DNA of 54,941 nt. Origin: Mesorhizobium sp. dw_380 (GTDB lineage Bacteria > Pseudomonadota > Alphaproteobacteria > Rhizobiales > Rhizobiaceae). The position numbers were made by a program, and so were the translations under genes. Every line of letters begins with the position of its first letter. The first letter of the stretch is position 1. The stretch is taken from contig NZ_JAFFIW010000040.1 of assembly GCF_018588885.1 (NCBI RefSeq), positions 1 through 54,941 of the forward strand, given 5' to 3'. Of this stretch, positions 1-7,830 are shown one piece after another. The notes under the pieces were generated by a model, which searched no databases, was not told the DNA's origin, and saw only the letters and a list, made by a program, of their open reading frames with translations.

Positions 1-240
1 GCGGGGGGCGGACGCGCGGTGGAGGGGCGGCCTGGGGGCGGAGGGGGGGCGGGGGCGACCGGATGTCAGGGAGGGGTACTGGGGAGGGGCGCGGGTCGCA
101 GCGGACGGCGGAGTCGGCGGGAGTGTGGACTGTGCGCGGCGCGGGGAGGGGGGGGTCGATCACGGAGGCGGAGGGGGGTGGGGGAGCGGTGCAGCCCCCA
201 CCCCGTCTCGCGAATTTTGCTACGCAAAAATCGTTCGCCG
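1..240. repeat. G-rich intergenic DNA with rhizobial repeat remnant
   Basis: No credible gene lies here. The plus strand is strongly G-skewed, with many runs of four to seven G, for example around 35-56 and 145-190. Around 213-235 is an imperfect inverted repeat (ATTTTGC / GCAAAAAT), and the 190-263 stretch resembles the short intergenic repeats scattered through Mesorhizobium genomes. The open frames here are G/R-rich translations without ribosome sites and are not believable as genes. Confidence 0.5.
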
Positions 241-263
241 ACCCTCCCCACGAGGGGGAGGGT
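241..263 (-). terminator. Hairpin just downstream of purH
   Basis: ACCCTCCCC and GGGGAGGGT form a perfect 9-bp stem with a 5-base loop, 8 bases beyond the purH stop codon. On the minus strand no long T-run follows, so it is either a weak terminator, an mRNA 3' stabiliser, or simply part of the interspersed repeat at 1-240. Confidence 0.45.
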
Positions 264-270
264 AAAGTGC

Positions 271-1887
271 TCAATGCCTGAAGTGCCTGACGCCCGTGAA
301 CACCATGGCGATGCCGTGCGCATCGGCGGCGGCGATGACATCGTCGTCGCGCATCGAGCCGCCCGGCTGGATGACGGCGGTGGCGCCGGCTTCGATGGCC
401 GACAGCAAGCCGTCAGCGAAGGGGAAGAACGCGTCGGAGGCGACGACCGAACCCTTGGTGAGCGGTTCGGCAAGGCCCGCCGCCTCTGCTGCGTCGAGCG
501 CCTTGCGGGCGGCGATGCGCGAGGAATCGACGCGGCTCATCTGGCCGGCGCCAATGCCGACGGTGGCACCATCCCTGGCATAGACGATGGCGTTCGACTT
601 GACGTGCTTGGCGACGCGGAAGGCGAATTTGAGGTCGGCCATCTCGGCCGGCGTCGGTGCACGCTTGGTCACGACTTTCAGCTCGAGGTCGTCGACCACG
701 GCATTGTCCCTGCCCTGGACGAGGAGGCCGCCGGCGACGGATTTGACCGTCGTGCCGGGCGAACGCGGATCCGGCAAGCCGCCTGTGACCAGCAGGCGCA
801 GGTTCTTTTTGGCCGCGACGATTGCCGCCGCCTCGTCAGTCGCGCCGGGCGCGATGATGACCTCGGTGAAGGTCTTCACGATCTCCTCGGCCGCCTCGGC
901 ATCGAGGGTGCGATTGAGAGCAACGATGCCGCCGAAGGCCGAGACCGGGTCGCAGGCGAGCGCCTTGGCGTAGGCTGATTTCAGCGAGGTGCCCTCGGCA
1001 ACACCGCACGGGTTGGCGTGCTTGATGATGGCGACAGCGGCGGAGCGGGCAGGATCGAACTCGCCGGCCAGTTCGAAGGCGGCGTCGGTGTCGTTGATGT
1101 TGTTGTAGGACAGCTGCTTGCCCTGCAGCTGGCGCGCCGTGGCGACGCCCGGCCGCTTGTCGCCATTGACATAGAAGCCGGCGCCCTGATGAGGGTTTTC
1201 GCCGTAGCGCATCACCTCGGCCAGCCTGCCGCCGAAGGCGCGCCAGGTCGGATGCTCGACCTCCAGCGCCTCGGCGAACCAGCCGGAGATCGCCGCGTCA
1301 TAGGTGGCGGTGCGGGCAAAGGCCTTGGCCGCCAGCTTCTTGCGGAAATCCAGCGACAGCGAGCCGATGTTCATCTCCAGCGCGTTGAGCACCGAGGCGT
1401 AGTCGCTTGGATCTGTGACGATGGCGACATAGGCGTGGTTCTTGGCCGAGGCGCGGATCATCGCCGGGCCACCGATGTCGATGTTCTCGACGATCGCGGC
1501 ATAGTCGGCGCCGGATCGGCGGACTTCCTCGAACGGATAGAGATTGGAGACGACCAGATCGATCGGCTCAATGCCGTATTTGCGCATCGCCTCCGCATGT
1601 TCGGGGTCGTCGCGCACGCCAAGCAGCGCGCCATGCACCGATGGATGCAGCGTCTTGACACGGCCGTCCATGATCTCGGGAAAGCCGGTGAGCTCGGAAA
1701 CATCACGCACCTCCATGCCGGCCTCGGCGATCGCCTTGGCGGTGCCGCCGGTCGAGACCAGTTCGACGCCGGCGGCGGCCAATGCCCTGGCGAAGTCGAT
1801 CAGGCCGGTCTTGTCGAAAACGGAGAGCAGGGCACGGCGGACGGGAACGAGGTCCGGGGCGGGAATGTTCTTGGCGGCGACGGCCAT
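271..1887 (-). CDS. purH: Bifunctional AICAR transformylase / IMP cyclohydrolase
   Basis: PurH catalyses the last two steps of de novo purine synthesis in the cytosol: formylation of AICAR with 10-formyl-THF, then ring closure to IMP. The 538-residue product has the usual family length. The N-terminal MGS-like cyclohydrolase domain carries STGGTAKAI near residue 45 and GFPEIMDGRVKTLHP near 68-82. The C-terminal transformylase domain carries KHANPCG at 289-295. I start it at the ATG at 1887 because the conserved N-terminus (AVAAKNIPAPDLVPVRRALL) begins there; the upstream in-frame extension is unlike the family. It is divergent from the small gene at 2037 and downstream of the heparinase gene, the usual rhizobial order. 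Confidence 0.97.
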   Translation of the reverse strand: MAVAAKNIPAPDLVPVRRALLSVFDKTGLIDFARALAAAGVELVSTGGTAKAIAEAGMEVRDVSELTGFPEIMDGRVKTLHPSVHGALLGVRDDPEHAEAMRKYGIEPIDLVVSNLYPFEEVRRSGADYAAIVENIDIGGPAMIRASAKNHAYVAIVTDPSDYASVLNALEMNIGSLSLDFRKKLAAKAFARTATYDAAISGWFAEALEVEHPTWRAFGGRLAEVMRYGENPHQGAGFYVNGDKRPGVATARQLQGKQLSYNNINDTDAAFELAGEFDPARSAAVAIIKHANPCGVAEGTSLKSAYAKALACDPVSAFGGIVALNRTLDAEAAEEIVKTFTEVIIAPGATDEAAAIVAAKKNLRLLVTGGLPDPRSPGTTVKSVAGGLLVQGRDNAVVDDLELKVVTKRAPTPAEMADLKFAFRVAKHVKSNAIVYARDGATVGIGAGQMSRVDSSRIAARKALDAAEAAGLAEPLTKGSVVASDAFFPFADGLLSAIEAGATAVIQPGGSMRDDDVIAAADAHGIAMVFTGVRHFRH

Positions 1888-1977
1888 GGGCTGGCGGCCT
1901 TTCACGGCTGGTGTGATGGATGCCCGCGCCGTAGCACATGAGGCCCGGAAATCAAGCGCCGCGCAGCATTCGGCGGT

Positions 1978-2008
1978 TTGATATGCAATTGACGGCATCC
2001 AGTATAGG
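1978..2008 (+). promoter_or_regulatory. Possible sigma-70 promoter for the monooxygenase-like gene
   Basis: TTGATA (1978-1983) and TATAGG (2003-2008) are separated by 19 bases, about 30 bases before the start codon of the gene at 2037. The spacing is slightly long and the match moderate. A second TTGACG at 1989 has no suitable -10 partner. Weak prediction. Confidence 0.25.
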
Positions 2009-2036
2009 CTCATCTCCTCGCGATGGAGGAAAACCG

Positions 2037-2345
2037 ATGGCATTTGTCCGTATTGGCCAATTCAGGGCGTTGCCGGATACGACGGAGCGGTTACGGGCTG
2101 TCTACGAAGCCGAGGCGATCCCCGCCATCCGCGCCGCAAACGGCAATATCAGCGCTGTGCTGCTGCAGCAGCACCAGGCGCGCGACACGTTCATGGCGAT
2201 CACCGTCTGGGGCACGGCCGAGGACGCAGAGCGCTATGACCGCAGCGGCGAGGCGGCGGCGATGGTCGGCAAGATCCGCTTCGCCTTCGCCGGTCCGCCG
2301 ACGCTCAGCACCTATGACGCCTTCGGTATCCCGCAGCAGGCTTGA
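2037..2345 (+). CDS. Small antibiotic-biosynthesis-monooxygenase-like (ABM fold) protein
   Basis: The 102-residue product begins with AFVRIGQFRALPDTTERLRAVY and continues with AVLLQQHQARDTFMAITVWGT and AEDAERYDRSG. This is the alternating strand/helix pattern of ferredoxin-like dimeric alpha+beta barrel (ABM) proteins: a beta strand, a helix containing a conserved Y/E, then a strand with xxxITVW. Members act as cofactor-free monooxygenases, haem-degrading enzymes or ligand-binding proteins, so the reaction cannot be named. The ATG at 2037 is chosen because GGAGG lies 7-8 bases before it; an earlier in-frame start lacks this. It is divergent from purH and ends 25 bases before the convergent heparinase gene. 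Confidence 0.7.
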   Translation: MAFVRIGQFRALPDTTERLRAVYEAEAIPAIRAANGNISAVLLQQHQARDTFMAITVWGTAEDAERYDRSGEAAAMVGKIRFAFAGPPTLSTYDAFGIPQQA

Positions 2346-2370
2346 GCGGGCCGACTGGCTTCGCGGCGGC

Positions 2371-4095
2371 TCAGTTGTTTTCCGGATAGCCGGCGATGCT
2401 GGTGCGCGTCAGCTGCCAATGGACTTCGGACACGTCGGAGGCCTTGAAGGCGAGCACGATCTGACGGCTGCGGCGCGGGCCGCCAAGACCGGCGAAATAG
2501 ATCGATTCCTCGACCTCGGGCACCACTTCGCTTGACGTGAACACCCAGCTGTCGGCCTGATCGGCGGCCAGTACCAGGCGGTCGTGCTCGTCCTGCAAAA
2601 GGTTGATGTCGGGATGGACGTGGAAGCGAACGGTGATGAAGTCCCGCCCATTGTTGCGGATCGCGGCATTGCCGGGCCGCTGGAACCGGTCCCTGCCGGC
2701 CAGCACATTGCCGTTCGACGACAGCTTCAGCTCGCGCTCATGCAGGAAGCCGAAACGCTGGATATAGCCGTCATGGCGGGCGATGAAGCCCTGGATGCCC
2801 TTCTGGTCGATGCGCTTGCACTGGACATGCTGCGGGCCGCCGATCAGCGGCGAGCCGAGCAGATCGTTGACCCGCAGCGAGTGGCTGAACCGTGCCGACG
2901 AGGTGTCGTTGATGGTAGCGGTCGAGTGCGCGGCGGTGGCGCGGGCCAGCGGCCGGAACTCGGCGGCGCCATAGGTGTCGATGCCGGCGTTGACGATGTA
3001 GTGCTGGCGGCCGGACGACAGTTCGAAGGCGAGGCAGCCGGCGTGCGCGGCGTTGGAAACATCGACCGGCGGCGGCAGGCCGGTGTCGGCGATGACGGTG
3101 ACGCCGCCCATGGACAGGCGCTCATAACCCGAATGCGGCGCGTGCAGCAGCGGCGCGCCAGCCGTGTCGTCATGGCGCAGGATGGTGGCGATGCGGTCGT
3201 GGATGGTGGCGCCCATGCCGTTGAAGCGGGCGAGGCTGCCGTCCTGGTGGCGGAAGAAGCGCAGCGCCGGCAGCATGCGGTCGATGGCGCCGATCAGCGC
3301 CTGTGGCGGGGCTTCCGCCTGGTTGGCGTAGGTCTGGCGCAGCGGCAACAGGTCGGCGAGGATTTCCAGCACCGTCATCGGATTGCGCGAGATATGGCCG
3401 CCGTCGGCGAGGATCTGTCGGTTGAGCTCCTCGGCAAGGCTGCGGGTGGCGCCGCGCAGCGCCGAGGCCGTCGCCGGCAAAGAGAGTGCCGCGAAGGCCA
3501 GCGCGATGCGGGCCCGCAGCCGGTCCTTGCCGTCGGGCATCTCGCGCGCCATCGACCTGAGGTAGCGGATCTGCATGGCGAGCGATTTCAGGAAGGCGCG
3601 ATAGAAGGGAAACTCGGCGCCCTGCAGCACGATGGAAGAATGCTGCAGCCAGGCGATGATGCGCTTGGCCGCCGTGCCTGGTTCCCAGGCGATGCCCGAA
3701 ATATGGCTGCCATGCATGACGATCCAGTCGGAAACCAGGGCGCGGGCATTGGCGGCGGCAAGCTCGGTGCCGGCGGCGCGCATGTGGCGCAGCCAGCGGA
3801 AGCCATGCAACGTCTTTTGCCAGCCGTGATTGGGGACATTGATCTGGAAAGGCGACTTGCCGCCGGTCTCGACCAGGTGTCCCGACAGGGGATAGCGGCC
3901 GTAATAGATTTCGAGCGCGATCTGCGGATCGGCGAGGCGCAGGTCCGGCGGCGCGATCAGGACGCGTTCGGGCGTGCGGCCGGAATAGCGCCAGCGATAG
4001 ACCGGGCCGGCGCGCAGGCGCCGGCGCGTCTTGCGCCAAAACTCCTTCGCGACCAGCGTCCACAGACGCGTCGTGCTGCTGGCAGCCAGTGCCAA
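2371..4095 (-). CDS. Heparinase II/III family protein
   Basis: The 574-residue product reads as a member of the heparinase II/III family of the Hyphomicrobiales. An N-terminal alpha-toroid-like part holds LRLADPQIALEIYYGRYPLSG and WLRHMRAAGT, and a C-terminal beta-sandwich part holds HSTATINDTSSARF and RFHVHPDINL. Family enzymes are polysaccharide lyases cleaving uronic-acid polymers, but the substrate of this purH-linked subgroup is not known to me. There is no ATG near the family N-terminus. I start it at the TTG at 4095 (ALAASSTTRLWTLVAKEFW) because AGGAGGGG lies immediately upstream. It lies 139 bases downstream of rsmB, behind an inverted repeat that may control it separately. No signal peptide is evident, though a short hydrophobic or amphipathic start is possible. 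Confidence 0.85.
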   Translation of the reverse strand: MALAASSTTRLWTLVAKEFWRKTRRRLRAGPVYRWRYSGRTPERVLIAPPDLRLADPQIALEIYYGRYPLSGHLVETGGKSPFQINVPNHGWQKTLHGFRWLRHMRAAGTELAAANARALVSDWIVMHGSHISGIAWEPGTAAKRIIAWLQHSSIVLQGAEFPFYRAFLKSLAMQIRYLRSMAREMPDGKDRLRARIALAFAALSLPATASALRGATRSLAEELNRQILADGGHISRNPMTVLEILADLLPLRQTYANQAEAPPQALIGAIDRMLPALRFFRHQDGSLARFNGMGATIHDRIATILRHDDTAGAPLLHAPHSGYERLSMGGVTVIADTGLPPPVDVSNAAHAGCLAFELSSGRQHYIVNAGIDTYGAAEFRPLARATAAHSTATINDTSSARFSHSLRVNDLLGSPLIGGPQHVQCKRIDQKGIQGFIARHDGYIQRFGFLHERELKLSSNGNVLAGRDRFQRPGNAAIRNNGRDFITVRFHVHPDINLLQDEHDRLVLAADQADSWVFTSSEVVPEVEESIYFAGLGGPRRSRQIVLAFKASDVSEVHWQLTRTSIAGYPENN

Positions 4096-4122
4096 AACCC
4101 CTCCTGGTCGTCCTCTACCCCA

Positions 4123-4153
4123 GCATAAGTTTATATGATTCAAGAACTTATGC
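4123..4153 (-). promoter_or_regulatory. 9-bp inverted repeat upstream of the heparinase gene
   Basis: GCATAAGTT (4123-4131) and AACTTATGC (4145-4153) are a perfect 9-bp inverted repeat separated by 13 A/T-rich bases. It sits 28 bases upstream of the heparinase TTG start in otherwise G+C-rich DNA. It could be an operator, or a hairpin in the leader. The A/T-rich centre (TTGAAT/TATAAA-like on the minus strand) may itself be part of the promoter. Confidence 0.5.
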
Positions 4154-4234
4154 GAAGGCGAATTCCTTAGAACGGCGCCGAGTCCCCTGCTTTTGGACCG
4201 GGTCCTCCCTAAAAAAGTCTGCAAATCCCTGTGG

Positions 4235-5626
4235 TTAGGTCCTGGTTCGACGCATACGCGCGGCGAAGAAGCCGTCCAGCCCCGAACGCTCCGGCGCACC
4301 GAGATCGAGGTCGGCGGGTGTTGTGCGCAGCGTGCCTTGCGCCGTCAGGAACGAATCGACCCCGGCGATCTCGCCTTGCCGCAGCGGATCATCGACGACC
4401 GCCGCGGTGTCCTTGAGAAAAGCGCGATGCAGGTCTTCGCCTTCGAGCGGGTCGAGCGAGCAATTGGAAAAGACGATCCGGCCGCCGAGCCTGACCAGCG
4501 TGACGGCGCGGGCGAGCAGCCGGCGCTGCAGGTCGGCGAGTTTTTCGACATCGGCCGCGGTCTTGGTCCAGGGCACGTCGGGATGCCGGCGCACCGTGCC
4601 GGTCGACGAGCAGGGCGCGTCAAGCAGCACGGCGTCGAACAGGTCCGCCGGCTCGTATTTGAGCAGGTCGGCCTGGACGATTTCGGCGGAGAGGCCGAGC
4701 CGGTCGAGATTCTGCGCCAGCCGCGCCAGCCGGTTCTTCGAGGTGTCGACCGCGGTGACCTTGGCGCCGGCCAGGATCAGCTGAGCGGTCTTGCCGCCGG
4801 GCGCGGCACAGAGATCGGCGACGCGCAGTCCGCTGACATCGCCAAACAGCCGGGCGGGAAGGCTGGCCGCCGCATCCTGGACCCACCAGGCGCCCTCCGC
4901 GAAGCCGGGCAGTTCGGTGACGGCGCCGGCAAGCTTCTCCACGCGCACCGTACCGGTCGGCAGGACAATGCCGCCGAGCTTTTCGGCCCAGAGTTCGGGA
5001 TCGGCCTTGACCGAAAAGTCGACCGGCGCTTCATGCCGATGCGCGGCGAGGATCTGCCTGGCCTTGTCCGCGCCGTAGGCGGCCTTCAGCCGGTCGGAAA
5101 ACCATTTTGGCGCTTCGTCGGTGGTAGCGAGGACGGCCGGCAGTTCCGTGTCCTTGGCACGCGCCAATGTGCGCAGCACGCCGTTGACCAGGCCCGAGAA
5201 ACGCTGCGTGCGCGGATCGGATTTGGCATGGGTCACCGCCAGGTCGACGGCGGCGCTGTCGGGAACGTCGAGGAACAGGATCTGCGCTGCTGCCACATGC
5301 AAGATATGGGACAGAGCGGTGGCGTTGGGCGGCAGCGGTTTTTCCAGGCGCCGGGCCAACAAACCCGTGATGGTCATGCGATAGCGCAGCGCGGTGACCA
5401 GGATGGCGCGCACCAGGCCACGGTCGCGCAGATCGAGCGCCTTGTATTGCGGGTGGCCGTTCTCGTGGTCGGTCAGGCCGTCGAGCGGCGTTCTTGCATC
5501 GATGACGGCGGCAAGCAAACGCGCCGCCGCCTTGCGGGCGGCGAGGCCGGCGACGAATTCGCCGCCGTCATTGGATTGCTGATCGCCTGAGCCTGTGCGT
5601 CGAGGTGTTTTGTCCGCCACGCTCAC
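4235..5626 (-). CDS. rsmB: 16S rRNA (cytosine-967-C5)-methyltransferase
   Basis: This 463-residue protein has an N-terminal NusB-like RNA-binding domain (about 20-170, ARKAAARLLAAV to LVNGVLRTLAR) and a C-terminal Rossmann methyltransferase domain. The SAM motif is ADLCAAPGGKT (270-280). The two family cysteines are in DAPCSSTG (C338-339) and SNCSLDPLEGE (C389); the latter is the catalytic position in RsmB/NOL1/NOP2/Sun enzymes. The start is the GTG at 5626, whose GTGA overlaps the TGA of htpX by 4 bases, implying translational coupling to htpX. An alternative GTG two codons later is also possible. It methylates C967 of 16S rRNA in the free small subunit. Confidence 0.93.
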   Translation of the reverse strand: MSVADKTPRRTGSGDQQSNDGGEFVAGLAARKAAARLLAAVIDARTPLDGLTDHENGHPQYKALDLRDRGLVRAILVTALRYRMTITGLLARRLEKPLPPNATALSHILHVAAAQILFLDVPDSAAVDLAVTHAKSDPRTQRFSGLVNGVLRTLARAKDTELPAVLATTDEAPKWFSDRLKAAYGADKARQILAAHRHEAPVDFSVKADPELWAEKLGGIVLPTGTVRVEKLAGAVTELPGFAEGAWWVQDAAASLPARLFGDVSGLRVADLCAAPGGKTAQLILAGAKVTAVDTSKNRLARLAQNLDRLGLSAEIVQADLLKYEPADLFDAVLLDAPCSSTGTVRRHPDVPWTKTAADVEKLADLQRRLLARAVTLVRLGGRIVFSNCSLDPLEGEDLHRAFLKDTAAVVDDPLRQGEIAGVDSFLTAQGTLRTTPADLDLGAPERSGLDGFFAARMRRTRT

Positions 5627-6636
5627 GACCACCGGCCTTTGGGCCCGGTCGGGTTGCGACCCCACGGATTGGGCTTCGGCCTGGCCGGCTCCGCCGGCTG
5701 TTCCGGCTGCGGGGCCGGGCCCCATGGCCCGGACGGCCGATGTTCGTCCGCCTGCCGCGGCGCGGGAGCCTGGCGCGGGGCAGGCTGCGTGCTGCCGCTC
5801 CGTTGAGCCATCGCCTGCAAGGCAGCGATGCGGTTTTCGGTGCTCGGATGGGTGGAGAACAGATTGTCCATGCGCTCGCCGTGCAGGGGATTGATGATGA
5901 AGAGATGTGCCATCGCCGGATTGCGCTCGGCATCGGGGTTGGGAATGCGTTCGGCGCCGCGGGCGATCTTGTCAAGTGCGGATGCCAGCCAGAGCGGGTG
6001 TCCACAGATTTCGGCGCCTCGCCGGTCGGCTTCGTATTCGCGGGTGCGGCTGACCGCCATCTGCACGATCATCGCGGCGAAGGGTGCCACGATCATCGCA
6101 GCCAGCACGCCGACAAAGCCGAACGGGTTGTTGTCGCGGTTGCCGCCAAGGAAAAAGGCGAAATTGCCGAGCATCGAGATGGCGCCGGCAAAGGTGGCGA
6201 CGATGGTCATTGTCAGCGTGTCGCGGTGCTGGACATGGGCGAGTTCGTGCGCCATGACGGCCGCGACCTCTTCGTGGGTCAGCCGCTGCAGCAGGCCGGT
6301 GGAAGCGGCAACGGCCGCATTCTGGGGGTTGCGGCCGGTGGCGAAGGCATTCGGCTGCGGATTGTCGATCAGATAGGTCTTGGGCATTGGCAGCCCCGCC
6401 TGCTTGGCCAGCGCCTGGACGATGGCGTAATATTCCGGCGCGTTCTTCTCGTCGACCTCGACGGCGCGGTTCATCGACAGCACCATCTTGTCGGCGTTCC
6501 AGTAGCTGAACAGGTTGGTGCCGGCGGCGATCAGCAGCGCGATCATCATGCCGCCCGAACCGCCGATCAGGAAGCCGACGCCCATGAACAGCGCCGTCAT
6601 CGCGGCAAGAAGCATGGCGGTGCGAATGGTGTTCAT
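5623..6636 (-). CDS. htpX: Membrane zinc metalloprotease HtpX
   Basis: HtpX is an inner-membrane M48 protease that removes damaged membrane proteins with FtsH. The 337-residue product has two N-terminal transmembrane segments (about 5-24 and 28-45), the zinc motif HELAH at 130-134, two further hydrophobic stretches around 145-165 and 172-194, and the third zinc-ligand motif EYEADRRGAE near 200-209. The C-terminal 55 residues are rich in P, A and R, an extension common in alphaproteobacteria. The ATG at 6636 follows AGGAGC at good spacing. It heads the transcription unit htpX-rsmB. A sequence resembling a sigma-32 promoter lies 60-87 bases upstream. Confidence 0.95.
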   Translation of the reverse strand: MNTIRTAMLLAAMTALFMGVGFLIGGSGGMMIALLIAAGTNLFSYWNADKMVLSMNRAVEVDEKNAPEYYAIVQALAKQAGLPMPKTYLIDNPQPNAFATGRNPQNAAVAASTGLLQRLTHEEVAAVMAHELAHVQHRDTLTMTIVATFAGAISMLGNFAFFLGGNRDNNPFGFVGVLAAMIVAPFAAMIVQMAVSRTREYEADRRGAEICGHPLWLASALDKIARGAERIPNPDAERNPAMAHLFIINPLHGERMDNLFSTHPSTENRIAALQAMAQRSGSTQPAPRQAPAPRQADEHRPSGPWGPAPQPEQPAEPARPKPNPWGRNPTGPKGRWS

Positions 6637-6692
6637 CGTCTGCTCCTGTCAAAACGCGGTGAAAGGGGGTCGATCCCCGTGAGCTCATCGCT

Positions 6693-6723
6693 ATATGATG
6701 GGAAACGCCTGCCCCTGTTTCAA
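6693..6723 (-). promoter_or_regulatory. Candidate heat-shock (RpoH) promoter of htpX
   Basis: On the minus strand TTGAAA (6723-6718) is followed after 15 bases by CCCATCATAT (6702-6693). This resembles the alphaproteobacterial sigma-32 pattern CTTGAA-N(13-16)-CCxATxT. HtpX is a classical heat-shock protein, so the placement makes sense. This is a prediction by eye only. Confidence 0.4.
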
Positions 6724-6740
6724 TCCGCCTGAGATATCGC

Positions 6741-6962
6741 ATGAACGACGAAACCAGTAAAACGTCCACCGACCCGGACGACCAAGTGCCGCAAAGGGAG
6801 CTGTCGCCCGCCGCCCGCCGCGCGCTGGCTGAAGCCGAGGCAAGGCGGCAAGATTATCGCCGCAAGGAAGCCGCGCTACCCCGCGAAATCGGCGGCCGTG
6901 GTGGCAAGGAACCCGGGCGCTACGGCGACTGGGAAATCAAGGGTCTGACCAGCGACTTCTAA
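6741..6962 (+). CDS. DUF1674 / SDHAF4-family succinate dehydrogenase assembly factor
   Basis: The 73-residue product ends with the family signature GRGGKEPGRYGDWEIKGLTS, the DUF1674 domain. The eukaryotic homologue SDHAF4 binds flavinylated SdhA and promotes assembly of succinate dehydrogenase; a similar role is inferred for bacterial members. The N-terminal half (residues 1-45) is charged and probably disordered or helical, with AARRALAEAEARR. It is divergent from htpX, an arrangement common in rhizobia, and ends 33 bases before the convergent HAD gene. Confidence 0.88.
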   Translation: MNDETSKTSTDPDDQVPQRELSPAARRALAEAEARRQDYRRKEAALPREIGGRGGKEPGRYGDWEIKGLTSDF

Positions 6963-6995
6963 GGAACACACCTTTGGACGGCGTGCATTGCATTT

Positions 6996-7661
6996 TCAGG
7001 CGGCGTTGCGCTGCGGTTCGAATGCAAGCCAGCCATGTTCGTCGACGGTGATGCCGACCGCGTCGTAGCCTGCAATGGCGGCATGCTGCGTCGGCAATGG
7101 ATGCTGGTGCGTGGCGCTGATCACCATGACTGGAGCCCCGGCCGCCTCGGCTGCCCTTATGCCGGCCGGAGCGTCCTCGAACACAAGGCAATCGCGCGCA
7201 TCGACGCCCAGCCGTTCCGCGCCAAGCCGGAAGCAGTCAGGCGCAGGCTTGCCGCGCGAAACATCTTCCGCCGCGACGAGAACGGCAGGAACCGGTATTC
7301 CGGCAGCCTTCATGCGCAAGAGCGCCAGTTCGCGTGGCGCGGAGGTCACGATCGCCCAGCGCTCCGGCGGCAGCGCATTGAGGAACGCCACGGCGCCGGC
7401 GATCGGGACAATGCCATCGAGATCGGCGGCCTCGGCCTTCAGCAGCAGGTCGGCCTCATGCGCCGGGTCGACGCCTGGAAGGGCGAGGCCGGCGATGGTC
7501 TCGATCGCCCGCACGCCGTGGATGGTCGGCAGGAAGGCCGCGACGTCGAGGCCCTGGCGACGTGCCCAATCGCTCCAGACCCGCTCCGCCGAGGCGATGG
7601 AATTGATGAGGGTGCCGTCCATGTCGAAGAGGAAGGCGGCGAATTTTCTGCCAGCAAACAT
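6996..7661 (-). CDS. HAD-superfamily sugar-phosphatase-like hydrolase
   Basis: The 221-residue product has all four HAD motifs: DMDGT at 13-17 (nucleophile D13, acid/base D15), TSA at 106-108, K138 in SRGKPAPDCF, and FEDAPAGIRAA at 161-171. The small helical cap after motif I and the phrase GKPAPDCF place it with DOG1/YfbT-like sugar phosphatases and beta-phosphoglucomutase relatives. The substrate cannot be told from sequence. The ATG at 7661 directly precedes the conserved start FAGRKFAAFLFDMDG. It stands alone on the minus strand between convergent and divergent neighbours. Confidence 0.85.
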   Translation of the reverse strand: MFAGRKFAAFLFDMDGTLINSIASAERVWSDWARRQGLDVAAFLPTIHGVRAIETIAGLALPGVDPAHEADLLLKAEAADLDGIVPIAGAVAFLNALPPERWAIVTSAPRELALLRMKAAGIPVPAVLVAAEDVSRGKPAPDCFRLGAERLGVDARDCLVFEDAPAGIRAAEAAGAPVMVISATHQHPLPTQHAAIAGYDAVGITVDEHGWLAFEPQRNAA

Positions 7662-7830
7662 GATTTTCCTTGAAGTCCGGGAGGGGGTCGAGGGAGGGCG
7701 CGCAACCGTAACGTCGCGGTGCTGATATGGGAAGGCGCGAGGGTGTCTTTTCGGACGGTCCAGGGAACCACGGCACCCCTGCGACGTTTCAACGACACCT
7801 GCTTTCCATGACGATCGAAGGGGACCTGCG

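Noticed and set aside
2584..4128. Long frame opposite the heparinase gene (514 codons)
   Set aside because: Arg/Ala/Gly-rich composition and no ribosome site; typical mirror frame of a high-G+C gene.
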